64,000 nt of DNA from CAZQBY01 sp964540655 (GTDB taxonomy: Archaea; Altiarchaeota; Altiarchaeia; JAFGQM01), in contig CAZINR010000002.1 of assembly GCA_964540655.1 (NCBI GenBank), forward strand, positions 1-64,000, written 5' to 3'. The position numbers were made by a program, and so were the translations under genes. Under the pieces are notes generated by a model. The model made no database searches, was not told where the DNA came from, and saw nothing but the letters and a program-made list of their open reading frames with translations. Below are positions 45,199-53,900 of the stretch, one piece after another. Every line of letters starts with the position of its first letter. Position 1 is the stretch's first letter.

Positions 45199-46338
45199 TC
45201 AGGAGAGGCCCTTCACAGTCGCCATCCGGTCGAAGGCCTGACCCAGGGTCTTGACGTCCGCGTTGCCGTAGCTCATGCGGATGCAACCCCGGCCTTGAGT
45301 GCCGAAGGGCGAACCGGGCACGGTCCCAACACCCGCCTCGATGAGCGAGTCGGCCAGCTTGACGTCGTCCTTGCCCTCGAAATACGGGAATATGTAGAAA
45401 GCCCCTCCGGGCTCTTGGCATGTGCAGTCGAACTCCTTTATCCGCTCCATGGAATAGTCTCGCCTCTTTTTGAATTCGGCCACCATGCTCTTCATCGCCT
45501 CCTGCGCCTCGCCGCTGAAGCAAGCCAGCGCCCCGTACTGCGCGAAAGTCACCGGGTTCGAGACGGACTGCTGCTGCAGCACGTTCATCTTCTGTATGAC
45601 GTCGAACTCCGGGCATGCAGCATATCCCAGCCTCCAGCCGGTCATGGAGAACGGCTTGGAGAAGGCGTTGACCGTTATGGTCTTGTCATACTCGGACCCT
45701 ATGCTGAAGTGCTCTCCCTCGTAGATTATAGTCTCGTAGCATTCGTCGGATATTATCCACATGTCGTTTGCTTTGGCGACCTTGATTATCTCCTTCAGGG
45801 CCTCTTCGGGGTACGCCGCTCCGGTGGGATTGTTGGGTGTGTTTACCACCACCATCTTGGCGCCCGAGCCGTCCAGCTCGCTGAGGAAGTCCTCATCCGG
45901 CACGAACCCGTTCTCGGCCTTCAATGGCAGCCAAGCAGTCTCGCCCCTGGCCAACTTTATCATGCTCTCATAGCTGACCCATGAGGGATTGGGCAAAGCT
46001 ACTTTATCCCCCTCCTGCACCATCACCATGAATATCTCGAAAAGTATGTTCTTGGCCCCCATGCTCACGATGACCTTCTCCGAGTCTATGTCCTTGATTC
46101 CGTTCTGTTTGCTCAACTTCTCGGCAATCTTCTCCCTCAGCTCGGGGATGCCCTTGCTCGGGCCGTAGTGCACCTTGCCCTCGTCCAGGGCCTTCTTGGC
46201 CGCCTCTTTCACCACTTCCGGGGTGTCGAACCCGGGCCTGCCTATGGTCAGGTTTATCATCCCCTCTTTCTTGGCCATCGCTGCGTACTTGAACGTGGCC
46301 GAAGGGGGTACGTCCAATATCCTGTCAGCAAACATCAT
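45199..46338 (-). CDS. class I/II PLP aminotransferase (aspartate aminotransferase-like)
   Basis: A 379-residue fold-type I aminotransferase. NPSWVSYESMIKLA is near 100, the PLP-stacking VVNTPNNPTGAAYPEEAL at about 167-184, the Asp of DECYETIIYEG, the Schiff-base Lys in NAFSKPFSMTGWRLGY (about 231-246), and the substrate-binding Arg in GRGCIRMSYGNA. It transfers amino groups between 2-oxo acids and amino acids. The exact substrate is not clear. Start MMFADRI at 46338, 29 bp from the L15e stop. The upstream extension is not supported. Confidence 0.92.
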   Translation of the reverse strand: MMFADRILDVPPSATFKYAAMAKKEGMINLTIGRPGFDTPEVVKEAAKKALDEGKVHYGPSKGIPELREKIAEKLSKQNGIKDIDSEKVIVSMGAKNILFEIFMVMVQEGDKVALPNPSWVSYESMIKLARGETAWLPLKAENGFVPDEDFLSELDGSGAKMVVVNTPNNPTGAAYPEEALKEIIKVAKANDMWIISDECYETIIYEGEHFSIGSEYDKTITVNAFSKPFSMTGWRLGYAACPEFDVIQKMNVLQQQSVSNPVTFAQYGALACFSGEAQEAMKSMVAEFKKRRDYSMERIKEFDCTCQEPGGAFYIFPYFEGKDDVKLADSLIEAGVGTVPGSPFGTQGRGCIRMSYGNADVKTLGQAFDRMATVKGLS

Positions 46339-46367
46339 TTTTATCGTAATGTTGCGCGCGGAAGGCC

Positions 46368-46967
46368 TTATCTCGCCTTCTCCGCGCCCTTGCCCCGCCT
46401 TCTCAGCCCCCTGCTCTTCCTGCCCGAGGGCGTGAGGCCCCTGTAGACCCTCCCGGAATGCTGCTTGGCGCATATCCAGTTGAGCTCCTTGTCTTTCTTG
46501 ACATGGGGGTTGTCGGGGTCGATTAATATTATCTCGAAATACTTGTACTGTCCGTCCTCCCAGAGCCAGTATGAGCAGAGAACCTCGCAGTTGGGGAACT
46601 TGCGGTTAGCCCTCTCTTCGGCCAGGGTCTGCTTGCTCTTGCTGAGAGTGGCGTAATCGAACGCCTTCTTGGGCTTCCTGCCGCCGGAGGTCTGCCGCCT
46701 CTTGCGGCCGCCCTTGCCCACTCTCACGACCACTGCGACCAGCCCGGGCTTGTCCTTCCAGCCCAGCTCCCTGGCCCTCCAGGCCTTGAGCGGCTTGTCC
46801 TCTTTTACCACGGCCTCGCCCTTCCTCCAGGCGCGGCCCCTTTCCACCCAGACCTGCCGCAGCTCCTTTATGGTCTGCTTGTACTCGTCCGGGTCCTTCT
46901 CTTTGAGGGCCAGCACGGCTGCCCTCTTCTTCGGCTCTATTACGGTAAGAAATTTCTTCTCGTTCAT
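46368..46967 (-). CDS. rpl15e: 50S ribosomal protein L15e
   Basis: A 199-residue large-subunit protein found only in archaea and eukaryotes. Landmarks are VRVGKGGRKRRQTSGGRKPK, CEVLCSYWLWEDGQYKYFEI, IDPDNPHVKKDKELNWIC and a basic end KSRGLRRRGKG. The leader contains three stacked hairpins and a TATA-like ACATAAAAGAC (minus strand, near 47066-47076). Confidence 0.95.
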   Translation of the reverse strand: MNEKKFLTVIEPKKRAAVLALKEKDPDEYKQTIKELRQVWVERGRAWRKGEAVVKEDKPLKAWRARELGWKDKPGLVAVVVRVGKGGRKRRQTSGGRKPKKAFDYATLSKSKQTLAEERANRKFPNCEVLCSYWLWEDGQYKYFEIILIDPDNPHVKKDKELNWICAKQHSGRVYRGLTPSGRKSRGLRRRGKGAEKAR

Positions 46968-46979
46968 TTTCAGCTCCTT

Positions 46980-47070
46980 GTTGCCTGCGCACTGAGCGCA
47001 GGAACCCTCAACTTACGTCGAGGTTCCGGTTCGGGGTCAGTCCCCACATTCCACACGGAGTCTTTTATGT
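46980..47070 (-). promoter_or_regulatory. structured 5' leader of rpl15e
   Basis: On the minus strand, after the TATA-like box near 47070, three hairpins follow in a row: GGGGACTGACCCC, AACC...GGGTT around TCGACG, and CCTGCGC/GCGCAGG (46985-47003). GGAG of a possible ribosome-binding site lies 6-9 nt before the ATG. This arrangement suggests a ribosomal-protein autoregulatory leader, by analogy only. Confidence 0.45.
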
Positions 47071-47093
47071 TTGTAGGTGCTGCTATAAAAATC

Positions 47094-47540
47094 CTATTCC
47101 GGCGGCCCTTCCCATCCCGGGAGCCGTTGGCCTGTCGGGATCACGACATCCGCGCCCTTCTCATGCTGCGCATATATGTAAAAGTTCCCGCCATCGTCCA
47201 CAAATCCGTGCTTCCTCAGGGAGCAGTCCACACCCCTTACATTCTTTCCGTCCGGCGTCTTCTTGGTCTCCCACTTCCCGCTGCGCACGGCCCTGTCAAG
47301 CCTCCTCTGCGCGAAGACATAACCGTCCCCGCATCTCCTGAACTCGCAGAACGAGGCGCTGCCGGGATTTTCTCCCCTGTCCGCGATGTTTATCCACGGG
47401 CCCTCCCCCCACCCGTCCCCGCCGTGCCTCATGTTGCAGCCGTCTGGCATGTAACCGGACTCTGCGCATTCCCGGCACGTAGTCCTCATGTCTTGCGGCC
47501 TCGTCAGCCTGCGCTGGTTTTTCTTGGGCCTAGTGGGCAT
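47094..47540 (-). CDS. hypothetical Cys-rich protein
   Basis: A 148-residue basic protein. It has six cysteines, including TTCRECAESGYMPDGCNMRH and SFCEFRRCGDGY, which could form one or two zinc knuckles, plus aromatic beta-strands (GNFYIYAQHEKGADVVIP). Start ATG 47540 is divergent from the next gene with a 63-bp shared promoter rich in A/T. No family is recognised. Confidence 0.55.
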   Translation of the reverse strand: MPTRPKKNQRRLTRPQDMRTTCRECAESGYMPDGCNMRHGGDGWGEGPWINIADRGENPGSASFCEFRRCGDGYVFAQRRLDRAVRSGKWETKKTPDGKNVRGVDCSLRKHGFVDDGGNFYIYAQHEKGADVVIPTGQRLPGWEGPPE

Positions 47541-47603
47541 CCACCTTTTTTGCGGAGAAAGAATAAAAGCCCTCTTTTTTATCCCCCGACCCAAAATACT
47601 GGC

Positions 47604-48323
47604 ATGAACAAAAAGCGCTTCCTGCTGCCGCTCGTAATGCTGCTTATAGCGCTTCTTCTGCTGTTCCGCCTGCTTCGCACCACGTTCCTGACCCGCTTCC
47701 TCACAGTGGCCGCGGTCTTCGGCCCGGGCATGGCGGTCTCCTACGGCTTGACCTATCCCGGCTTCCAGCCACTGGCTTATCTCGCACTCCTCCTGTTCTT
47801 CGAAGTCATTTCCGTGCTGCTGGTTTACGTCGCCCTGAACCTCCTGCCGATCGAGCAGCGCTTTGAGAACAAGATACTCGACAAGGTGGCCCTCCACGTC
47901 CACAAGACCCGCCGCGACATGATGGGCAGGATGGACTCCCTGTCCGTGAGGTTCCGCAGGAACTTCGGAGACTTGGGCTTCTACATGGCCCTCGCCCTGA
48001 TAAGCTTTGCCTACGGTGTCTACGTGGCCGGGGCCATAGCCTACTTCCTCAGGATACGCCTCAGGCGGGCCATGGTCGCCATAGGGATGGGCGCGCTCGT
48101 ATCCATAGTCTTCTGGTGGTTCCTGGCCATAGGGGCGATACCCTTCGTCACCCCTCTGTTGGTCATCGGTGTGACCACCGGCGCATCCATAGTCTTCTTC
48201 GCCTATGGGTGGGTCCGTGAGAACAGGATAATCGAGAGGATAAGCGGGGAGCTGATGGACAAAGGAGGAAAGCTCGCCAGGGGCGTGATGGACAACATTG
48301 ACAAGGTGGATCCGAGGATTTGA
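47604..48323 (+). CDS. polytopic membrane protein (DUF, small-exporter-like)
   Basis: A 239-residue protein with about six TM helices: FLLPLVMLLIALLLLFRLLR, PLAYLALLLFFEVISVLLVY, LGFYMALALISFAYGVYVAG, VFWWFLAIGAIPFVTPLLVI and others, split by a cytoplasmic loop (KVALHVHKTRRDMMGRMDSL). It weakly recalls the small multidrug-export family, but I would not assign it. The long upstream reading frame extension is a shadow of the gene on the other strand. Confidence 0.6.
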   Translation: MNKKRFLLPLVMLLIALLLLFRLLRTTFLTRFLTVAAVFGPGMAVSYGLTYPGFQPLAYLALLLFFEVISVLLVYVALNLLPIEQRFENKILDKVALHVHKTRRDMMGRMDSLSVRFRRNFGDLGFYMALALISFAYGVYVAGAIAYFLRIRLRRAMVAIGMGALVSIVFWWFLAIGAIPFVTPLLVIGVTTGASIVFFAYGWVRENRIIERISGELMDKGGKLARGVMDNIDKVDPRI

Positions 48324-48366
48324 GCCTTGCCCCTCTTTTTATTCCGAGCGACGCAAATAGCAGGAG

Positions 48367-49377
48367 ATGGGCGGCGTGAAAAAGACCTTAGATGCGATTG
48401 AAATAGACGGGCTGACCAAGGCTTACAACGGATCCAAGGCTGTCGATTCGGTCGGACTGTCAGTGGAGCCGGGTACGGTCTTCGGCCTCTTGGGCCCCAA
48501 CGGCGCCGGCAAGACCACCCTCATCTCCATGCTCGTGACAATGCGGAGGCCTACTTCCGGGACAGCGCGGGTCAACGGCTTCGACATCTCGAAGCAGGCC
48601 GACTCGGTCAGGAAGAGCATAGGCATAGTATTCCAGGACCCTAGCCTAGACGACGAGCTGACCGCTTTGGAGAACCTTGAGATACACGCCGCCATGTACG
48701 GCGTTCCCAAGGACGTCAGGCAGAAGAGAATCGCTGAGCTGATGCGCATAGTCGGGCTGGAGGACAAACTGGGCGTAATCGTGAAGAAGTTCTCCGGCGG
48801 CATGAAGAGGCGCTTGGAGATAGCGCGAGGGCTGCTGCATCACCCCAAGGTTCTCTTCCTCGACGAGCCGACCATAGGGCTGGACCCCCAGACGCGCGCA
48901 GGCATATGGGAGCACATCGAGCAACTGAACAAATCCGAGAGCATCACCATCATCCTCACGACGCACTACATGGACGAGGCCGACAGCGTGTGCGACAAGA
49001 TAGCGATAATAGACCACGGCAAGATAATCGCAGTCGGCTCGCCTGCGAGCCTAAAGAACAAGCTGGGCGGCGACGTCATATCAGTGAAGTGCAGCGACGG
49101 AGATTCCTGCATATCCAGACTTTCGGGTCTCGGGTGGGTCAAGTCGGTGGTGAAGCACGACGGGCACATAAACGTGCGCGTGGAGAAGGGGGAGGAGAAG
49201 ATACCCGTGCTGCTGCAGCTGATGGAGAAGGCGGGCATTGCCGTGGAATCAGTGAGCCTCAGAAAACCCTCACTGGACGACGTCTTTTTGCACTACACGG
49301 GCCGCACCATACGGGAGGGCGAGGCCGACCCGAGGGCGGAGATGCGCCTCAGGCGCAAGGCATGGGGAAGACGATGA
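48367..49377 (+). CDS. ABC transporter ATP-binding protein (DrrA-like)
   Basis: A 336-residue ATPase. Walker A GPNGAGKTTLISML is at about 43-56, then Q-loop IVFQDPSLDDELT, signature FSGGMKRRLEIARGLL, Walker B VLFLDEPTIGLDPQTRAG, and H-loop TTHYMDEADSVCD. The C-terminal ~90 residues match the DrrA/daunorubicin-resistance accessory domain. It powers the permease encoded next (ATGA overlap). Drug or lipid export is plausible. Confidence 0.95.
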   Translation: MGGVKKTLDAIEIDGLTKAYNGSKAVDSVGLSVEPGTVFGLLGPNGAGKTTLISMLVTMRRPTSGTARVNGFDISKQADSVRKSIGIVFQDPSLDDELTALENLEIHAAMYGVPKDVRQKRIAELMRIVGLEDKLGVIVKKFSGGMKRRLEIARGLLHHPKVLFLDEPTIGLDPQTRAGIWEHIEQLNKSESITIILTTHYMDEADSVCDKIAIIDHGKIIAVGSPASLKNKLGGDVISVKCSDGDSCISRLSGLGWVKSVVKHDGHINVRVEKGEEKIPVLLQLMEKAGIAVESVSLRKPSLDDVFLHYTGRTIREGEADPRAEMRLRRKAWGRR

Positions 49378-50129
49378 ACAGGGAGATTGAAGGGATATAC
49401 GCGCTTTGGAAGAGGGAGCTTGTCAGGTTCTTCAGGTCTAAATCCAGGCTCATAGGCAGCCTGGGGATGCCGTTCTTCTTCCTCGCCATCCTGGGAAGCG
49501 GCCTTAACAGCGCCATTGCGGTCCCGGCAGAGGGCGGCTACCTCCAGTTCATAACCCCCGGCATCATAGGGATGGTTTTGATGTTCGCATCGATGTTCTC
49601 CGGGATAATAGTCATCATGGACCGGCAGTTCGGTTTCTTGAAGGAGACTCTTGTGGCGCCCATAAGCAGGCTCTCGGTGGTGCTGGGCAAGGCGCTCGGC
49701 GGCGCCACCACCGCCGTGGTCCAGGGGATTCTGATAATGGCCATGGCGATGCTGCTTGGAGCGCAGATTATGCTCGCCAATTTAATCCTCCTGCTTGTCT
49801 TCATGTTCCTGATTTCCCTGATGTTCGTCTCCCTGGGCATAGCCATCGCCTCGACCATGACGGACATGCACGGCTTCCAGCTTATAATGAACTTCTTGAT
49901 AATGCCGCTCTTCTTCCTCAGCGGCGCGCTGTTCCCGCTTTCGTCGGCGCCGGAGATCCTCCGAACAGCCTCGCTCCTTGACCCGCTGACATATGGGGTC
50001 AATGGCCTACGTCATCTTCTACTCGGCATCTCCGAGATAGACTTCAGCATCTCTCTTCTGGTAATAACGGGATTCACTGCCGCGTTCATCCTGCTCGCCA
50101 TCAGGCAGTTCAACCGCATAGAGGAGTAA
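49374..50129 (+). CDS. ABC-2 type permease (DrrB-like)
   Basis: A 251-residue membrane protein of the ABC-2 family: GIYALWKRELVRFFRSKSRL then six TM helices (MPFFFLAILGSGLNSAI, GMVLMFASMFSGIIVIMDRQ, ANLILLLVFMFLISLMFVSL, LIMNFLIMPLFFLSGALFPL). DPLTYGVNGLRHLL is the conserved C-terminal motif. The start at 49374 overlaps the ATPase stop (ATGA). A start at 49362 is possible. Confidence 0.92.
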   Translation: MNREIEGIYALWKRELVRFFRSKSRLIGSLGMPFFFLAILGSGLNSAIAVPAEGGYLQFITPGIIGMVLMFASMFSGIIVIMDRQFGFLKETLVAPISRLSVVLGKALGGATTAVVQGILIMAMAMLLGAQIMLANLILLLVFMFLISLMFVSLGIAIASTMTDMHGFQLIMNFLIMPLFFLSGALFPLSSAPEILRTASLLDPLTYGVNGLRHLLLGISEIDFSISLLVITGFTAAFILLAIRQFNRIEE

Positions 50130-50162
50130 GGTTTTTATTGCTCTGGACATAACCAAATTGGA

Positions 50163-50912
50163 ATGAGACTCGGGGACAAGGTGGCTATAGTGACCGGCTC
50201 CAGCAAGGGCATAGGCAGGGCGATAGCATTGGAGTTCGGCAAGGAGGGGGCAAAGGTCGTCACCAACGACCGCAAGCTCAAGGGCTCCGAGAAGACGGCC
50301 GACGAGATAGTCGCCAACGGCGGCGTGGCGATTGCGGTAAGGGCGGACGTGTCGAAGAAAAAGGACGTGGACCGCATGATTAAGCAGGTCGTCAAGCGCT
50401 TCGGGCGCATAGACGTGCTGGTCAACAACGCGGGCATAGTCCGCTTCGACCCGATAACCAAGGTCAGCGAGAAGGAGTGGGACAAGGTCCTGGATGTCAA
50501 CCTCAAGGGAACCTTCCTCTGCAGCCAGGCGGTCGCGAAGACCATGCTCAAGCAGAAGAGTGGAGTCATAATCAACATAGCATCCATAGCCGGCATGGTG
50601 GGCTTCCCCCAGCTGGCTCCCTATTGCGCCTCCAAGGGCGGCATAATCGAGCTTACCCGCGAACTGGCCATCGAGCTGGCTCCCAATAAGATAAGGGTCA
50701 ACTGCATAGGCCCCGGTGCGATAGACACCGACATGACCAAATCCATAAAGGAGGATAAGAAATCCATGAAATCTTATCTGGCCAAGATACCCCTGGCCCG
50801 CCTCGGAAAGCCGGAGGAGATTGCAAAGGCTGCGCTCTTCCTGGCTTCCGACGACTCCAGCTACATGACCGGCCAGGCGATTTTCGTGGACGGCGGCTGG
50901 CTGGCCCGCTGA
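50163..50912 (+). CDS. short-chain dehydrogenase/reductase (FabG-like)
   Basis: A 249-residue SDR. The NAD(P) motif VTGSSKGIGRAIALEF is near 10-25, then VLVNNAGIVRFDPI, catalytic Ser in IINIASIAGM, the Tyr-x3-Lys of YCASKGGIIELTREL (near 152), and the C-terminal YMTGQAIFVDGGW. FabG reduces 3-oxoacyl carriers, but in archaea such SDRs serve varied alcohols and sugars, so substrate is open. A TATA-like TTTTTATTG lies upstream. Confidence 0.94.
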   Translation: MRLGDKVAIVTGSSKGIGRAIALEFGKEGAKVVTNDRKLKGSEKTADEIVANGGVAIAVRADVSKKKDVDRMIKQVVKRFGRIDVLVNNAGIVRFDPITKVSEKEWDKVLDVNLKGTFLCSQAVAKTMLKQKSGVIINIASIAGMVGFPQLAPYCASKGGIIELTRELAIELAPNKIRVNCIGPGAIDTDMTKSIKEDKKSMKSYLAKIPLARLGKPEEIAKAALFLASDDSSYMTGQAIFVDGGWLAR

Positions 50913-50946
50913 TTTTTTAGTCCGTCCCGTATAACATCATAACCCG

Positions 50947-51852
50947 ATGAGCGATTTGGTAATAACAGTATTGGAGGGAGCAGTCTTTGCCATCACGCCG
51001 TTTGTGTCAGCCTTGATAGTGGCCTTTCTGTTCAAGGTCTTCGCCAGAGAGGAGTTCCCGTCATGGATGGGGATACTCATCGGAATGGCCTTCGTGGGAT
51101 TCGATGCCGGGGTACTGGGCCTGGCTGAGGCGGCCTCACTCCTGACTGGTTTCAAAATAATATTCGCCATGGTTCTGGCTGCCTGGGGGGTGAGGTTCGG
51201 CAATAAAATGGCGGAGAGGTTCTCCAAGCATCAATTCAAGCAGGATGGCTACCGCCTGCTGAAGAGGAGTCTCTACAAGGTCAAGGGGCAGAACTTCATC
51301 GAGATAACCATGCCGCCCTACTCCGACATAGAGAACATATACGGCAAGAAGCCGGTCAGCCATGATCTGAAGAAGGAGATAGGCGGGAAGAAGTTCGTTC
51401 TCCCGGCCGACCTCCCGGTGGAGATTCTAGAGGCGCGCATAAAGCGGCGCCTGCTCAACGACTGGAGGGTCGGCGACGCTATAATAAAGATGGACGAGAG
51501 CGGCCATGTGGTCAAGCTGGCGGTCTCTGCCAAGAAGACCCGCATAAGCAGCATAATCCCCAAGGACAAGGTCCTCCTCTCGTTCAAGCCGGAGAGCATA
51601 CCGTTCGAGCTGGGCTACGGCGATATGATAGACATAGTGGCGGAGGGGCTGACGGTCAAGAAGGTCGAGGTACTCAACGTTTCCGAGGGGGTCGTATCCG
51701 TTATACTGGACCCGGAAGACGCCGGCAAAATAGCCAAGAAGGTCAGCGGAGGGGTGCGCCCCTCGGTGGTAGTCTTCCCACACGTCAAGGAATCTGAAAA
51801 ACCCATAAAGGAGAAGGACATCGAGAACCTGAAGGAAGCTCCCGATTCCTGA
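50947..51852 (+). CDS. membrane protein with TrkA-C-like cytoplasmic domains
   Basis: A 301-residue protein with three N-terminal TM helices (VLEGAVFAITPFVSALIVAF, MGILIGMAFVGFDAGVLGLA, GFKIIFAMVLAAWGVRFGNK). Two soluble beta-rich modules follow (about 100-190 and 190-280); the second has SIIPKDKVLLSFKPESIPFE then LGYGDMIDIVAEG, reminiscent of TrkA-C ligand-binding folds. It might be an ion-channel regulator. Assignment is weak. Confidence 0.6.
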   Translation: MSDLVITVLEGAVFAITPFVSALIVAFLFKVFAREEFPSWMGILIGMAFVGFDAGVLGLAEAASLLTGFKIIFAMVLAAWGVRFGNKMAERFSKHQFKQDGYRLLKRSLYKVKGQNFIEITMPPYSDIENIYGKKPVSHDLKKEIGGKKFVLPADLPVEILEARIKRRLLNDWRVGDAIIKMDESGHVVKLAVSAKKTRISSIIPKDKVLLSFKPESIPFELGYGDMIDIVAEGLTVKKVEVLNVSEGVVSVILDPEDAGKIAKKVSGGVRPSVVVFPHVKESEKPIKEKDIENLKEAPDS

Positions 51853-51892
51853 CAGGCGAGCATTTATCTAACTTAGATGCTAAACTAGTCCC

Positions 51893-52285
51893 ATGGACAA
51901 GAAATACGCAATCGAATTCGCAAACGAAAACCCCGCCTGCTATCTCGCGACCGCCGACGGCAGCCAGCCGAGAGTGCGCGCGTTCATGCTCTGGTTCGCC
52001 GACGAGACGGGCTTCTACTTCGACACGGCCGACTACAAGGACGTGTGTAAGCAACTGAAGAAGAACCCGAATGCCGAAGTCTGCTTCTACTCACCATCTG
52101 AGCACCGCATGATGCGCGTCTCCGGCAGCGTGGAGTTCGTGGAGGATGTCGATTTGAGGAGGAAGCTGTTCGAGGGAAAGGAGGACAACCCCAAGACAGT
52201 CATATTCAGGATGGGCTCCGGCAGGGTCCTCTTCTGGTGGAGGGATGAAGCCGGAAAGTCACAAAAAGAGGAAACCCCCTTTTAG
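51893..52285 (+). CDS. pyridoxamine 5'-phosphate oxidase-family (PPOX/flavin-binding) protein
   Basis: A 130-residue split-barrel protein. ENPACYLATADGSQPRVRAF (11-30), GFYFDTADYKDVCKQLKKNP, and RMMRVSGSVEFVEDVDLR match the general-stress/FMN-binding PPOX class. It probably binds FMN or F420 and reduces an unknown substrate. The A/T-rich upstream ATTTATCTAAC may be its promoter. Confidence 0.88.
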   Translation: MDKKYAIEFANENPACYLATADGSQPRVRAFMLWFADETGFYFDTADYKDVCKQLKKNPNAEVCFYSPSEHRMMRVSGSVEFVEDVDLRRKLFEGKEDNPKTVIFRMGSGRVLFWWRDEAGKSQKEETPF

Positions 52286-52331
52286 GATGCCCGACACTTC
52301 CGTTTTTTAACGAGTCCCCCTTAATTAGACG

Positions 52332-53891
52332 ATGGCAGCGGAGGAGCTCATAATACCCGGCCTGGCCTGCATGGGCATCGCTGGTTTCCTGCTCTACCGC
52401 CTTTTCAGGGGCCGCGGGCCCGGCGACGAGATGTCCCGCCTCGAGCTGAGGACGAAGCAGCTCAAGGATTTGATAAAGACCACCCGCCTCGACTTCTACA
52501 AGCGGAGGATAGAGGGCGACAAGGCCGACAAGCTGATAAGAGAGTATGAAGAGGAGCTCTCCCTCGCCAGCAAGCAGATAGAGGGCATGCGCAAGAAATA
52601 CGGCGGCTCTAAAGCCTCTGGGGGATTGTCCAGCCCGAAGGGCATAGCCACTCTGGCGGCGGCCGTGGCGCTCTTCGTTTTGGGGCTGTTCTTGCTACTC
52701 GGCGCGCTCAGAGAGCCTCCGGATGCGATGGGCCCGGAGCTCTACGACGAGTTCTCTGGCGGCGGCCCCGAGGATTGCTCTTCTATTACGGACCTAGATA
52801 ATCGTGACCGGTGCTATGAAGACAAGGTGGAGAGCATGGCCGATGAGAATCCTCAAAAAGCAGCCCAATACTGCGACAGGGTCTCTGATTCGGAGATGAG
52901 GGACGAATGTTATCGCAAGGTTAGTTCTGAAGCCGTAGACCGGAACCTATCTCTGGCCCTGGATCTTTGCGGCAAGATCGGGGGCGAGGCCGATTCAAAG
53001 GAATGCTATTGGAATCTGCTTCAGGAGTATGAAGATTTCATAGTGAAGCATCCTGACAAGGCCTTGGGACTCTGCGATTTGGTTTCCGAGAGCGACTCTG
53101 ACGACTGCTTTTATACAGTCGCGAATCGTCTAAAAGAGCAGGACGTCCAGAAGGCAATCAGAGCTTGCCTGGGGATAGGCAACAAGAATCGCAGGGATGA
53201 CTGTCTTTTCAACAACGCAGTGCGGGCTATGGACAACGAGTCCGCGATATTGCAGATATGCAAGGAGTACATGGGAGAGAATCGCAGGGAAGATTGCCTC
53301 AAGATTGCCTGTTCCCAGGATTTCATACTGGGGAATCCTGAAATTGCAAGAGAGGACTGCTGCGGCTCTATGGATAGCGGCATGGCCGGAGACTGCTATA
53401 TCCGGATAGCCATGCTTATGGCGCAATCCGACCTTGATTTCGCTTTGGAGACCTGCGGGATGATGGAAAGCACTCCCTTCGGCAGGCCACCAGACGACTG
53501 TTATAGGTCGGTGATGGAGTCTGCGGAGAGCACATCCGAGAAAATCCAGGTCTGCCGCCACGTCTCCGGGGCCTGGAGCGAGGAGAAATGCCTGCAGGAC
53601 CTGATGTGGTCCGCCGAGACCTGCCGGGAGATTATCGAGGTGTGTGAGAACCTGGATGATGAATTTTGCGAGATGAAGGGCATAATAGACAACAACTACG
53701 GGGGGATGGTCAAAGACTGCCCTCAAACCGCAATCGATGTCTGCCTGGATATCGGCAATGAGCAGCAGTCCGACAACTGCCTCCGGAGGGTGGCCGAGAT
53801 ACTCGCCTCCGACAACCCGTCCATGGCCCGTAAGGCCTGCAACGAGATAGAGGACGAGTGGCAGAGGGACAGCTGCAAGGACAAGCTCTAA
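52332..53891 (+). CDS. membrane-anchored Cys-rich tandem-repeat surface protein
   Basis: A 519-residue protein. N-terminal TM (IIPGLACMGIAGFLLYRLF), cytoplasmic coiled coil (SRLELRTKQLKDLIKTTRLD to KYGG), second TM (IATLAAAVALFVLGLFLLLG), then about 370 extracellular residues of imperfect ~35-residue helical repeats. Each holds paired cysteines in the pattern A--C--I-----RD-C----A (AQYCDRVSDSEMRDECYRKV; ALDLCGKIGGEADSKECYW). The repeats resemble disulfide-stapled TPR/Sel1-like hairpins. It may bind proteins outside the cell. No named family fits. Confidence 0.72.
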   Translation: MAAEELIIPGLACMGIAGFLLYRLFRGRGPGDEMSRLELRTKQLKDLIKTTRLDFYKRRIEGDKADKLIREYEEELSLASKQIEGMRKKYGGSKASGGLSSPKGIATLAAAVALFVLGLFLLLGALREPPDAMGPELYDEFSGGGPEDCSSITDLDNRDRCYEDKVESMADENPQKAAQYCDRVSDSEMRDECYRKVSSEAVDRNLSLALDLCGKIGGEADSKECYWNLLQEYEDFIVKHPDKALGLCDLVSESDSDDCFYTVANRLKEQDVQKAIRACLGIGNKNRRDDCLFNNAVRAMDNESAILQICKEYMGENRREDCLKIACSQDFILGNPEIAREDCCGSMDSGMAGDCYIRIAMLMAQSDLDFALETCGMMESTPFGRPPDDCYRSVMESAESTSEKIQVCRHVSGAWSEEKCLQDLMWSAETCREIIEVCENLDDEFCEMKGIIDNNYGGMVKDCPQTAIDVCLDIGNEQQSDNCLRRVAEILASDNPSMARKACNEIEDEWQRDSCKDKL

Positions 53892-53900
53892 ACAAAGTAG

